From assembly GCA_016195095.1 (NCBI GenBank), contig JACQAE010000035.1, positions 1-46,097 on the forward strand: a stretch of 46,097 nucleotides of DNA. Reading direction: 5' to 3'. Made by a program: the position numbers and the translations under genes. This document shows positions 35,299-44,119 of the stretch, in pieces (within the stretch, counting starts at the first letter, position 1; each line of letters opens with the position of its first letter). The notes under the pieces are model-generated. The model was not told the DNA's origin and made no database searches. It saw only the letters and a program-made list of their open reading frames with translations. The DNA comes from Pseudomonadota bacterium. GTDB taxonomy: Bacteria; Pseudomonadota; Alphaproteobacteria; Rhizobiales; Xanthobacteraceae.

Positions 35299-36083
35299 CA
35301 GCCCGCCCCCGCCACGGCTTCCGGCACCGTTCGCGTGCCGCTGATGAAGGTGCGCACCCGCGTATCGGCGAGCGCCTGCGCCGGCGCGCCGTCGGCGATG
35401 ACGGTGCCGTCATAGAACGCGAGCACGCGGTCGGCGAATCGGCTGACGATTTCCATGTCATGCTCGACGAATAGCACCGTTATATTGCGACTCTTGAGCG
35501 CCGTCATGACGACATCCATCAGCGAGAATTTTTCCTCGATGGAAATGCCGCTTGTGGGCTCATCCAGCAGCAGTAGGCGCGGCCAGCCGACGACGGCCAT
35601 CGCGATATCGAGAAGCTTGCGCACGCCCTGCGGCAGGGTCGCCGCGCGGATATCGCGATAGGCGCCGATCTGGAACAATTCGGCGGCCGCCCGCGCCTCG
35701 CCGACCGTGTCCGCCGAGAGCAGCGGACGCCACGCGTGCGCCAACGCGCCGCGCGGCCCGCGCGCGATCGCCGCCGCCGCGCAAATGTTCTCCATCACCG
35801 TGAGCGAGGAAAATATCTGCGCCACCTGGAACGAACGCGAAATGCCGAGCCGCGTGATCTGGCGCGACGAGCGCCCGGTTATATCGCGATCCTCGAACCA
35901 GATCGTTCCCAGGCTCGGCCGCAGGTAGCCGGTGATCATGTTGATGAATGTCGTCTTGCCGGCGCCGTTCGCCCCGATGATGCCGACGGTCTGTTGCGCG
36001 GGGATATCCAGGGAAATATCGCGCGCCGCGACCACGGAGCCAAACGTCTTTTCCAGCTTGCGCACCGACAGGATCGCCGTCAT
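35298..36083 (-). CDS. livG: Branched-chain amino acid-type ABC transporter ATPase LivG
   Basis: First ATPase of the same importer, 261 residues. Walker A GANGAGKTT and Walker B LLLLDEPTSGI are intact. The signature motif reads LPQGVRK in place of the usual L-S/A-x-GQ, so the conserved Gln is missing. It overlaps livM by 4 nt and livF by 1 nt. Confidence 0.9.
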   Translation of the reverse strand: MTAILSVRKLEKTFGSVVAARDISLDIPAQQTVGIIGANGAGKTTFINMITGYLRPSLGTIWFEDRDITGRSSRQITRLGISRSFQVAQIFSSLTVMENICAAAAIARGPRGALAHAWRPLLSADTVGEARAAAELFQIGAYRDIRAATLPQGVRKLLDIAMAVVGWPRLLLLDEPTSGISIEEKFSLMDVVMTALKSRNITVLFVEHDMEIVSRFADRVLAFYDGTVIADGAPAQALADTRVRTFISGTRTVPEAVAGAG

Positions 36084-37030
36084 GGCGCGCCCCGGTCGGG
36101 TGCGCCGCGCAACCGCGCGAAGACCGAACCCAAACCCTCGGGGAGGAACAGGATGGTCAGCAGCAGAACCGAGCCCAGGATCATCTGCCAGAAGCCAGGC
36201 AACAGGTCGACGGCGACCGTGCGGACAATTTCGAATACCAGCGAGCCGACGAAGGCGGCAGCGACCGAACTGGCCCCGGCGAGAATGGTGACGAACACGA
36301 AGCCCCCCGACGTCGTCCAGTAGGACATGTTCGGATCGACATGCCCGATAGACATGGCGGCCAAGGCGCCGCCGAGCCCGCCGACGACGCCGGCGATGAC
36401 CAGCTTGAGGTGAATGAGATCATTGACCGAGAGGCCAAGGAACTCGATGCGAATTTCATTGTCGCGGATCGGGATCGCGAGCGCGCCGGCGGTCGTGCGG
36501 AAATAGGTCGAGACGGCAAAGGCGCAGAGCGCGCCGACGGCCAACACCAGCCAGTAGAGCGCGAGGCCAAGCGCCTCGCGATGCGGCGCGTAGCCGGCGA
36601 AGGTGGGCGTGGCAACGCCGAAGCCATCCGTCGAGCCAAGCGTCTCGGTCTTGACTAGCACGCCATAAAGGATCATCGACAGCGCGAGGCTGAGCATGGC
36701 GAAGAAAATTTCCCGATAGCGCGCGAGCAGGAAGCCAACGACATAGGCCACGAGCCCGGCAATGAGGCCGGAAACGGCCAGCATGACAAATGCGTCGGTA
36801 ATGCCAACCCAGCGCGCCAGCAATGCAACCGTGTAGGCGCCGACACAATAGTAAAGCGCCTGGCCGAACGGTACGAGGCCGGCGCGCCAGAGCACGATCA
36901 GGCCGAGAACAACGAGCGCATTGGCGAAGGCGATCGTCGCCAGCGAGACAAACCACGCTGGCGCCGCGAGCGCGGCGGCGGCGAGGACCACGAACGCCGA
37001 GGCGCCGGCCAGGTTTGTCCGCGCGCTCAT
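36080..37030 (-). CDS. livM: Branched-chain amino acid-type ABC transporter permease LivM
   Basis: Permease with about 8-9 hydrophobic segments, 316 residues from the ATG at 37030 (MSARTNLAGAS). Conserved parts include WRAGLVPFGQALYYCVGAY and the cytoplasmic loop IRDNEIRIEFLGLSVNDLIHLKLV. The stop of livH is one base upstream of the start. A longer in-frame start to 37105 overlaps livH and is rejected. Confidence 0.9.
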   Translation of the reverse strand: MSARTNLAGASAFVVLAAAALAAPAWFVSLATIAFANALVVLGLIVLWRAGLVPFGQALYYCVGAYTVALLARWVGITDAFVMLAVSGLIAGLVAYVVGFLLARYREIFFAMLSLALSMILYGVLVKTETLGSTDGFGVATPTFAGYAPHREALGLALYWLVLAVGALCAFAVSTYFRTTAGALAIPIRDNEIRIEFLGLSVNDLIHLKLVIAGVVGGLGGALAAMSIGHVDPNMSYWTTSGGFVFVTILAGASSVAAAFVGSLVFEIVRTVAVDLLPGFWQMILGSVLLLTILFLPEGLGSVFARLRGAPDRGAP

Positions 37031-37031
37031 G

Positions 37032-37928
37032 TCAGATCTTCCTCGGCTCGGCACGCGTGAATAGTCCAAAGGGACGGAACGCCAGCACCAGCGCCATGAC
37101 GCCATAAATGATGAACAGCTCGATCTGCGGCATGAGATGGACCGCCGCGGCGCGCGCCAACCCGACGATCAATGCGCCGACGAGCGCGCCCTCGATCGAC
37201 CCCATGCCGCCGATGGCGACGACGGCAAAGGCAAGAACGATGACCTCAACGCCAATGCCGAGCGTGACCGAAATTTTCGGCGCCATGACCGCCCCGCCGA
37301 GCGTGCCGAGCATGGCGCCGATGACGAAGGTCACCGTGTAGACCAGGGTGACGTTGACGCCGAATGCCGCCGCCGTCTCGCGGTCATAGATGACAACGGT
37401 AAGCAGGCGCCCGAAGCGCGTGCGTTTCAACGCCAGGAATGTCGCCAGCGCCAGCGCGGCGGCGATGATGACCAGCCCGATATCGTAATTCGACAGCGTC
37501 AGCCGACCGACGTCGATGCTGCCGGCGGCAACCATCGGCTGATAGGCGCCATAGGAGCGCGGCCCCCAGATCAGCGTGATCACGTCCTCGAGGATAAGGA
37601 ACACCGCATAGGTGACCAGCACGATCACCACCTCGTCCTTGCCGTAGACGAGGCGCAGAATGCCGCGCTCGAGGATGAGCCCGAGGATCAGTCCGATGCC
37701 CATGGCGAACAGAATCATGAACAGGAAGCCCAAGGCATCGGGCAGGCTGCGATCGAAATAGATGCCGGCGGCGGTGGCGGCGCCATAGGCCCCAAACGCA
37801 TAGAACGAGCCATGCGTGACATTGAGGATTTTCATGACGCCGAAGATCAGCGTCAGGCCGACGGCGACGAGAAAAAGATACGCGGCATAGACGAGGCCAT
37901 CGGCAACGATGGCAAAGGCGGTGAGCAC
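37032..37928 (-). CDS. livH: Branched-chain amino acid-type ABC transporter permease LivH
   Basis: Permease of the Liv family, about 298 residues. The N-terminal LTLIFGVMKILNVTHGSFYAFGAY is the diagnostic LivH motif, and the C-terminal part has IGGMGSIEGALVGALIVGL. I prefer the GTG at 37928, which has an AGG about 8 nt upstream; a TTG at 37943 is an alternative. It follows livK by 81 bp. Confidence 0.9.
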   Translation of the reverse strand: MLTAFAIVADGLVYAAYLFLVAVGLTLIFGVMKILNVTHGSFYAFGAYGAATAAGIYFDRSLPDALGFLFMILFAMGIGLILGLILERGILRLVYGKDEVVIVLVTYAVFLILEDVITLIWGPRSYGAYQPMVAAGSIDVGRLTLSNYDIGLVIIAAALALATFLALKRTRFGRLLTVVIYDRETAAAFGVNVTLVYTVTFVIGAMLGTLGGAVMAPKISVTLGIGVEVIVLAFAVVAIGGMGSIEGALVGALIVGLARAAAVHLMPQIELFIIYGVMALVLAFRPFGLFTRAEPRKI

Positions 37929-38009
37929 GTCGGAACCTGCCAATGATGCGGGTAAGCTTGCGGCGGGAGATGTCCCCCGCCGCCATGCGGTGCACTCAGA
38001 TTGGCGCCG

Positions 38010-39329
38010 TCAGCACTTCGCGCCCTTCATGCCGCCCTTGACCCAATCGTCCGAATTGACGTCGGATGGCGGATTGACGCATTCCGCGGGAAAGCGGATG
38101 ACGTCGACGATTTCCGGCGTTTGTTTCTGCTTATTGAATCGATACGTGCCGTAGGCGGTTTCCTGAATGCCCTGGTGCCCCTTGCCGAGCGCCAGCTTCA
38201 CCTTGCCGCTCGGCGCCTCGTACTCGATGCCTTCGAACGCGCTGACGATCTCCTCGGTGGTCGGCGCGCCGCCGCCCTTGGTTTTCTGCGCCTTTTCCCA
38301 AGCGACCTTGAGGCCGAGGATGGCGAGCGCCATCTGGTAGGATGGGTAGGTCGGTGGCGTTCCGTAGCGATCGACGTAAATCCCGTGGAACCACTTGTTC
38401 AACGCGGTGTTGGGCGCCAGCGGGCCATTTGGTCCGCGCCCGCCAATGATCGTCCCGTCGGGCATCTTGTCGCGCATGCGCCAGATCGAGGCCTCGGCGG
38501 TCGTGGCAATGATGGGCATGCGTTTGCTCAATCCGCGCGCCTGGCTCTGATACAGGAAGCCCTCCAGATCGCCGTTCCAGAAGCTCGTATGCACGACTTG
38601 CGATTTTGACGTCAGCAATGTTGAAATTTCCGCGCCGTACTCGCCGGCGAACAATTTCGGAAACAGCTCTTTTTCGGCCTTCGCGCTCGGGGCGAGGATG
38701 TTCATGGCGCTGAGGAAGTCGCGCCAGGAATCTTGTCCCCACGCGTAGTTCTGATTGATGCCGGAAAAGAATTTGACGTCCTTTTTCTTCGACAGCACGT
38801 AGCGTGCCGCGCCGGTATTATCCATCGTCGCATGCGGGGAGGGCCGGAAGACGTATTTGCGCGCCGCCTCCTCGAAAATACGCGGCGTTCCGCAGTCGAA
38901 ATAGACGGTCAGCGCCTTAAGCTCCTCGGCAACCGGCGTCACCGCGAGGCAGCTTCCTGAGGAGATATAGCCGACGACGGCATCGACCTTGTCGCGCTGC
39001 ACGAGGTTGCGGAATTCGGTGACCACGTTGGCGGCGGAACCAGCTTCATCGACATACTTGGCCTCGATCTTGGTGCCGCCAAGACCGACCGTGGCGTATG
39101 GAGCGGGAACCTTGCCGCCGTTGAGCGCCTCGATCATGATTTCGGCGCCGTTGCGCCCAGGGATGCCGAACGGGCTTGCCGCCGGTCCGGTGAGGAAGGA
39201 CACGATACCGAGCCGCACGGGCGCCGGCGCGGCCGCCTGCTGGGCTTGAACGCCAATTGCGGACACGCCCATCAAAACGGTTGTAAGTCCGAGTATCTTG
39301 AAATGTTTAGCGCAAGTGTCGGCTACCAT
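38010..39329 (-). CDS. livK: Liv-type periplasmic substrate-binding protein LivK
   Basis: Binding protein of 439 residues with a leader (MVADTCAKHFKILGLTTVLMG, then VSAIGVQAQ). It has the type I periplasmic fold with LGIVSFLTGPAASPFG, YVDEAGSAANVVTEFRNL and VVGYISSGSCLAV. GGAGGAGC lies just before the ATG at 39329. It starts the livKHMGF unit and is divergent from the UPF0317 gene. The sulfolactate genes begin about 1.2 kb to the right, so a sulfonate or organic acid ligand is possible but inferred. Confidence 0.9.
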   Translation of the reverse strand: MVADTCAKHFKILGLTTVLMGVSAIGVQAQQAAAPAPVRLGIVSFLTGPAASPFGIPGRNGAEIMIEALNGGKVPAPYATVGLGGTKIEAKYVDEAGSAANVVTEFRNLVQRDKVDAVVGYISSGSCLAVTPVAEELKALTVYFDCGTPRIFEEAARKYVFRPSPHATMDNTGAARYVLSKKKDVKFFSGINQNYAWGQDSWRDFLSAMNILAPSAKAEKELFPKLFAGEYGAEISTLLTSKSQVVHTSFWNGDLEGFLYQSQARGLSKRMPIIATTAEASIWRMRDKMPDGTIIGGRGPNGPLAPNTALNKWFHGIYVDRYGTPPTYPSYQMALAILGLKVAWEKAQKTKGGGAPTTEEIVSAFEGIEYEAPSGKVKLALGKGHQGIQETAYGTYRFNKQKQTPEIVDVIRFPAECVNPPSDVNSDDWVKGGMKGAKC

Positions 39330-39387
39330 GGACTGCTCCTCCAATAATCCAGAATGACAAGTATTGTTGGCGTTTCTTGTGCGCACA

Positions 39388-39440
39388 TTAAAGCATTTTC
39401 CGGCGACGTGGCCACCGCATCGCCGCAGAAAATGCGACCA
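39388..39440. repeat. Dispersed intergenic palindromic element, copy 4
   Basis: Lies between livK and the UPF0317 gene. Inverted arms GCATTTTC-CGGCGA (39393-39406) and TCGCCG-CA-GAAAATGC (39420-39435) form a near-perfect 14-bp stem. The interior GGCGACGTGG...ACCG...TCGCCG...GAAAATGCGAC matches copy 1 in order. Confidence 0.65.
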
Positions 39441-39549
39441 TACGAAACCCGACATATTTCCGCGCCGGCGACAAAGCTTGGCGCGAAAATGCGCTATTAT
39501 GCTGCGCCAAGCGCCGCGGCGCGACGTCGATCGATTGGGATGGGCTTTC

Positions 39550-40365
39550 ATGTCACTGGCGGGCGATGCGTCCACGGCCGCGCGCGACCTGCGCGGCGGC
39601 GAAGAGGCACGCCTCGCGATCCGCCGCGGCGGAATGAGCGGGCCGACCTCGGGCCTGGCGCCTGGCTACGTTCAGGGCAATCTCGCCATTCTGCCGCGCG
39701 ATCTTGCCACCGACTTCATGCGTTTCTGCCATCTCAATGCCAAGCCCTGCCCGCTGCTGGCAGCCGGCGCGCCCGGCGATTGGCGACTGCCGGCGCTCGG
39801 CGCCGATATCGACATTCGCACCGACGTGCCGCGTTACCGCGTTTTCCGCTATGGCGAAATCGTCGATGAACCGGCCGATATTCGCGCATATTGGCGCGAG
39901 GATCTGGTGACTTTCGCCATCGGCTGCTCGCATTCTTTCGAGGAAGCGCTCATCGATAACGGGATCGAACTACGCCATATCGCGCGCGGAACCGCCGTTC
40001 CCATGTTCCGCACATCGATACCGACCATCGCCGCCGGTCCGTTCCACGGACCCATGGTCGTGTCGATGCGGCCGATGAAGCCGGCCAACGCGATCCGCGC
40101 CATCCAGATTACCACGCGCCTTCCCGCGGTGCACGGTGCGCCGGTTCATATCGGCCGGCCGGACCTCATCGGCATCGGCGATCTTGCACGGCCCGACTAT
40201 GGCGATCCGGTTCCGATCCATGACGATGAATTGCCAGTATTCTGGGCGTGCGGGGTGACCCCGCAGGCGGTCGTCGCGGCGGTGCGGCCGGAACTGTGCA
40301 TCACGCACTATCCTGGCAGCATGCTCATCACCGACCGCCGCAATTGCGAATTCGCGATCCTGTGA
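39550..40365 (+). CDS. UPF0317 / DUF1445 putative hydro-lyase
   Basis: Protein of 271 residues, the usual length. Family landmarks are [46 protein letters not shown] and [13 protein letters not shown]. The family is annotated as putative hydro-lyases and is related to the D-glutamate cyclase domain; no reaction is established for most members. The start at 39550 is chosen because the upstream in-frame extension runs through repeat copy 4. It shares its upstream region with livK. Confidence 0.82.
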   Translation: MSLAGDASTAARDLRGGEEARLAIRRGGMSGPTSGLAPGYVQGNLAILPRDLATDFMRFCHLNAKPCPLLAAGAPGDWRLPALGADIDIRTDVPRYRVFRYGEIVDEPADIRAYWREDLVTFAIGCSHSFEEALIDNGIELRHIARGTAVPMFRTSIPTIAAGPFHGPMVVSMRPMKPANAIRAIQITTRLPAVHGAPVHIGRPDLIGIGDLARPDYGDPVPIHDDELPVFWACGVTPQAVVAAVRPELCITHYPGSMLITDRRNCEFAIL

Positions 40366-40510
40366 GGCTGGCGCCCGCATGCGGGCGCGAGGAGCATTTG
40401 CGGCCTGCGCGCATTCGCGTGCCGACCGGCATAAGCGGGAAATTCCGCCGGTACGATATGCGAGTGAATATCGATCGACGTCACGCGGCCGTTCCACCCA
40501 GGTTTCGTGA

Positions 40511-41500
40511 TCAGAGCTTAGCGCATTCCGCGATCAGCGCTTCGCTCACCGCGAGGCCGTCGCGCGCCGCCTTGGCCCTGTTTTCCAGTCGCCGTACTCC
40601 CGGCAATCGCGCGTTGGCCTCCTGGCCGATCATTTGCGCCAACGCGCCAAAGCGCGTGATGGCGTCGGCGCCCCATGCGGACGCGTCCAAAACGATGAGG
40701 AGCTGGCCGGTTCCCGGAGGCGGTCCCTGCGCATCGAGAAACGACGAGGCTTCCGACGCAAAATTTGCCCCCGTGAGACCGGCAGCCAGCAATTCGACCA
40801 TGAGCGCCAGCACCGTGCCCTTTGCGTCGCCGAACGGAACCATGGTCCCCGCGAGCGCGGCACGCGCGTCCGTTGTCTCGCGGCCGGCGCTGTCAAGCGC
40901 CCAGCCCGTCGGAATGGGCTCGCCCTTCTGCTGCGCCATGAGAATATTGCCGCGCGCGACCTTCGACAGGGACAGGTCGACCACGATCGGCGGCGCGTCC
41001 GGCAACGGGCACGCGAAGGCGATCGGATTGGTGCCGAAGAGGCCGCGCGATCCGCCCCAAGGCGCGATCGCCGCCGGCGTGTTGGCAAACATCAGCGCGA
41101 CAAAGCCTGCCGCCGCCAGACGCTCGACGGGATGGCCGGCGACGCCGCAATGGTGCGAGCGGCGAATTGCCGCCGCGGCGACGCCGCATTGCCGCGCCAT
41201 GTCCGGTAGCGCCGCCGCGGCGGCCGCGATCGCGGGATAGGCAAAGCCATGCGCGGCGTCGACCAGCAGCGCGCCAGCGCGTCGCGTCTCGACGTGCGGC
41301 GTCGCCATTCCATCGACCTTGCCAACCTTGGCTTGCGCCGCATAGGTTGGCGCACGCGAAAGGCCGTGCCCCTTGAGCCCGTCCGCCTCCGCCGCCACCA
41401 GTTCATGCGCAACGATGCGCGCATTGGTCTCGCTGGTGCGGCAGCGCATCAACGTCTGCGCCACTAGCGCCTGCGCATCGGCGATGCTCAGGGTCGGCAT
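40511..41500 (-). CDS. comC: Ldh-family oxidoreductase, probable (R)-sulfolactate dehydrogenase ComC
   Basis: NAD(P)-dependent malate/L-lactate dehydrogenase family protein (not the LDH Rossmann family), 329 residues. The catalytic His is in IRRSHHCGVAGHP; other landmarks are EADGLKGHGLSR, FGTNPIAFACPL and VDLSLSKVARG. The closest characterised role that fits its neighbours is ComC, which reduces sulfopyruvate to (R)-sulfolactate. On sequence alone it could act on malate, lactate or another 2-hydroxyacid. It is 3 nt downstream of slcC. Confidence 0.78.
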   Translation of the reverse strand: MPTLSIADAQALVAQTLMRCRTSETNARIVAHELVAAEADGLKGHGLSRAPTYAAQAKVGKVDGMATPHVETRRAGALLVDAAHGFAYPAIAAAAAALPDMARQCGVAAAAIRRSHHCGVAGHPVERLAAAGFVALMFANTPAAIAPWGGSRGLFGTNPIAFACPLPDAPPIVVDLSLSKVARGNILMAQQKGEPIPTGWALDSAGRETTDARAALAGTMVPFGDAKGTVLALMVELLAAGLTGANFASEASSFLDAQGPPPGTGQLLIVLDASAWGADAITRFGALAQMIGQEANARLPGVRRLENRAKAARDGLAVSEALIAECAKL

Positions 41501-41503
41501 GGC

Positions 41504-42445
41504 TCACGCTCCCGCGAGATGGTCACGAACCCTGGCGGCGACGAGGCGCGACACGCGCAGGTTCGATTCCTGTGTCAAGCCGGCGATATGCGGCGTCAAA
41601 ATGAGGTTTGGACAGCCGGCAAGAATTTGCGCCTGCTCGGCCGCGAGCGGCTCATGCGCGAAAACATCAAGCGCTGCCCCGCCCAGATGCCCGGCCTTGA
41701 GCGCTCTCGCCAACGTGCGTTCATCGATTATTTCACCGCGTGCCGCGTTGATCAGGATGGCGCCGTGCTTCATGGCGCCGATCGCCGCGGCGTCGATCAG
41801 GCCTACCGTCTCCCCGCTCAACGGCACGTGCAACGAGACGATATCGCTTCCCGCCAGGAGTTCCGGCAGCCGCGTCCGTTCGACGCGCCCCCAGCCCGGC
41901 GTCCAGGCGGCATCGCCGGCCGGCACATAGGGATCGCAGGCGACGATACTCATGCCAAACGACGCGGCGCGCTTGGCGACCTCGCGCGCGATCGCGCCAT
42001 AGCCGACGAGGCCGAGCTGCTTGGCGGCGATTTCACGACCGATGAGCGCAGTCCGCGGCCAGGCGCCGGCGATGACATCGGCGCTCGCGTTATAGGCGCC
42101 GCGCGACAACAGCAGCGCGGCCGCCAGCACATAATCGGCGACCGCCACGTCATTGGCGCCGGTCGCCGGATAGACCGCGATGCCGCGCGCGGCGCAGGCG
42201 GGAAGGTCGATATTGTCAAGCCCGACACCGAGACGGCCGACAACGAGGAGATCGCGCGCGGCGGCGAGCACCGCGCCGCGCACTTGCGTGCGATTGCGCA
42301 CGATCAGCGCCTGCGCTTCGGCAAGCGCGGCAAGAAGCGCGTCCGGCCTGTCCACCAGCGCCGGGTCGTAGCAAACGTCGTGATCGCCAAGCGCGTCGCG
42401 GATCACGCCCTCGTCCATGAATTCCGCGATGACGATTGTCGCCAT
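41504..42445 (-). CDS. slcC: D-isomer-specific 2-hydroxyacid dehydrogenase, probable (S)-sulfolactate dehydrogenase SlcC
   Basis: Protein of 313 residues. Starts MATIVIAEFMDEGVI, then VRNRTQVRG and VVGRLGVGLDNIDL. The NAD-binding motif is GLVGYGAIAREVAKR, and the catalytic Arg, Glu and His lie in NAARGEIID, DVFAHEPL and TPHIAGLT. The N-terminal EFMDE and DPALVDRP segments resemble SlcC as I remember it from Chromohalobacter. In that pathway it oxidises (S)-sulfolactate to sulfopyruvate. It is 109 nt downstream of suyB and 3 nt before comC. Phosphoglycerate or another hydroxyacid substrate cannot be excluded. Confidence 0.78.
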   Translation of the reverse strand: MATIVIAEFMDEGVIRDALGDHDVCYDPALVDRPDALLAALAEAQALIVRNRTQVRGAVLAAARDLLVVGRLGVGLDNIDLPACAARGIAVYPATGANDVAVADYVLAAALLLSRGAYNASADVIAGAWPRTALIGREIAAKQLGLVGYGAIAREVAKRAASFGMSIVACDPYVPAGDAAWTPGWGRVERTRLPELLAGSDIVSLHVPLSGETVGLIDAAAIGAMKHGAILINAARGEIIDERTLARALKAGHLGGAALDVFAHEPLAAEQAQILAGCPNLILTPHIAGLTQESNLRVSRLVAARVRDHLAGA

Positions 42446-42554
42446 GACCTAGCGCGGACCCGATCCGCCAAAGTCGAAACGGTCTATCGTGGAAATCCGG
42501 TAATCGTGGCCGTACTCCCATCCCAGGAATTTGCACCTTGTCGCGATCACGGCC

Positions 42555-43760
42555 TTAAGCGCTGCGATAGAGCTTGGTGAGGACGAATTCGCGATGGCCG
42601 AGCGCCTCGGCCGCCGTCAGGCGTCCATTGGCGGTGCGCAGGATCATATCGATCAGGGTGTCTCCGGCCTTGTTGATGGTCAGTTCGCGGCGCAGGATTC
42701 CCGACACGTCGAGGTCGACATGCTCCGACATCGTGCGCGCGGTGTGCGGATTGCCGGTGATCTTGATCACCGGCAGGATCGGATTGCCGATGACGTTGCC
42801 TTGTCCGGTCGGGAACGTGTGCACGACATATCCCGCGGCCGCCATCAAGGTCACGCATTCGGCAGCCGCCGAAGACGTGTCCATGTAATAGAGGCCCTTG
42901 CCCTTGCGCGGCGCCTCGGCCGGCTCGAGCACGTCGATATAGCGGCAGTCGCGGCCGATCTTCTCGAGATTGCCGAGCGCCTTTTCCTCGATCGTCGTCA
43001 GCCCGCCGGCGATATTGCCCTTGGTCGGCTGCGATTCCGACAGGTCATCGACCTTGTTGGCCTCGATCACATCGTCCTGATAGGCCTTCCAGACGCGATA
43101 CCATTTGCCGCCGACCTTGGCGTTGATCGCGCGCGCCTTGGCGAGATGCTCGGCGCCGGTGATCTCGGAGGTCTCGCCAAAGACCCCATGGATGCCCTTG
43201 GGGATCAGCTTGTCATACATGTTGCCGACGGTCGGACAGGAGGCCAGGCCGGTCGTCGTGTCGCTCTCGCCGCACTTGGTGGAAATCCAAAGTTGCGAAA
43301 TGTCGCATTCCTCGCGCGCCAGCTCCGTCGCCCATTGCAGATAATCCTTGGCCACCCGCGCCGCCTTGGCGATGGTCATGAGGTCGCCGGTGCCCTCGAT
43401 GCCGAAGCCGGTCACAGGCTTGCCGGTGCGCGCGATGCCGTCAACCACTCGCTTGGTCCAGCCATCCTCGATGCCGATGACGACGCAGGCGGCCACGTTC
43501 GGGTTCGATCCCGTGCCGATCAAGGTACGGAAAAACAGCTCCAAGTCGGCGCCGAATTGCAGGCGGCCATAGGCATGCGGGATCGCCAGCGTGCCCTTGA
43601 TATTGTTGGCCACCGCCTCGGCGGCGGCATTGGAGAGATCGTCGAGCGGGAGAATGATCACGTGGTTGCGCACGCCGACGCGCTTGTTCTCGCGCCGCCA
43701 CCCGTGAAACCGCATCCTGCCAGAGCCGGCGCGTAGCGATCTTGCGTTCTTGCGGGCCAT
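42555..43760 (-). CDS. suyB: (R)-sulfolactate sulfo-lyase large subunit SuyB (UxaA family)
   Basis: UxaA-type dehydratase-like large subunit, 401 residues. The segments [50 protein letters not shown] and [20 protein letters not shown] are those I associate with SuyB. SuyAB cleaves (R)-sulfolactate to pyruvate and sulfite; cysteines in KCGESD and related segments are the likely Fe-S/metal ligands. The start is the ATG at 43760, 5 nt after the suyA stop; a GTG at 43772 is an alternative. Altronate or galactarate dehydratase is the main alternative, but those are longer or fused, and the split with suyA plus slcC and comC favours SuyB. Confidence 0.82.
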   Translation of the reverse strand: MARKNARSLRAGSGRMRFHGWRRENKRVGVRNHVIILPLDDLSNAAAEAVANNIKGTLAIPHAYGRLQFGADLELFFRTLIGTGSNPNVAACVVIGIEDGWTKRVVDGIARTGKPVTGFGIEGTGDLMTIAKAARVAKDYLQWATELAREECDISQLWISTKCGESDTTTGLASCPTVGNMYDKLIPKGIHGVFGETSEITGAEHLAKARAINAKVGGKWYRVWKAYQDDVIEANKVDDLSESQPTKGNIAGGLTTIEEKALGNLEKIGRDCRYIDVLEPAEAPRKGKGLYYMDTSSAAAECVTLMAAAGYVVHTFPTGQGNVIGNPILPVIKITGNPHTARTMSEHVDLDVSGILRRELTINKAGDTLIDMILRTANGRLTAAEALGHREFVLTKLYRSA

Positions 43761-43765
43761 CGTGC

Positions 43766-44053
43766 TCACCACCGCTTGGTCTTGAGATTATGCACATGCA
43801 CGTGTTCGCCCTTGGCGATATTGGCGACCGCCTTGCCAATGTCGTGGCCGTATTTCCACACCGTATCGCCGGCCTTCACATTAACCAGCGCCACCTTGTG
43901 GCCGATCGGCACGTCCATCTTCGCCTTGAGGCGGAAAGACGAATTGTTGGCCGTGACAATGCATAGCATGCTCGTCGCAGCCTTGAGCCCTTCGACAACA
44001 ACAACCCCAACCGTGTCCTTCTTGTCGTGAACAAGTACGTGTGGTGCGGCCAT
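43766..44053 (-). CDS. suyA: (R)-sulfolactate sulfo-lyase small subunit SuyA (SAF domain)
   Basis: SAF-domain protein of 95 residues. Landmarks are [40 protein letters not shown] and the C-terminal [14 protein letters not shown], closely matching SuyA. GGGGGAG lies about 6 nt before the ATG at 44053. It forms the sulfo-lyase with SuyB, encoded immediately downstream. Confidence 0.82.
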   Translation of the reverse strand: MAAPHVLVHDKKDTVGVVVVEGLKAATSMLCIVTANNSSFRLKAKMDVPIGHKVALVNVKAGDTVWKYGHDIGKAVANIAKGEHVHVHNLKTKRW

Positions 44054-44119
44054 TTCAACTCCCCCGCGGCATCGGATCATTGTTCGATAAAGCCTTCGCC
44101 GGGTCAGATCAAGGTCACC

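Noticed and set aside
42531-43736. 401-codon open frame on the plus strand
   Set aside because: Antisense to suyB, whose motifs are unambiguous.
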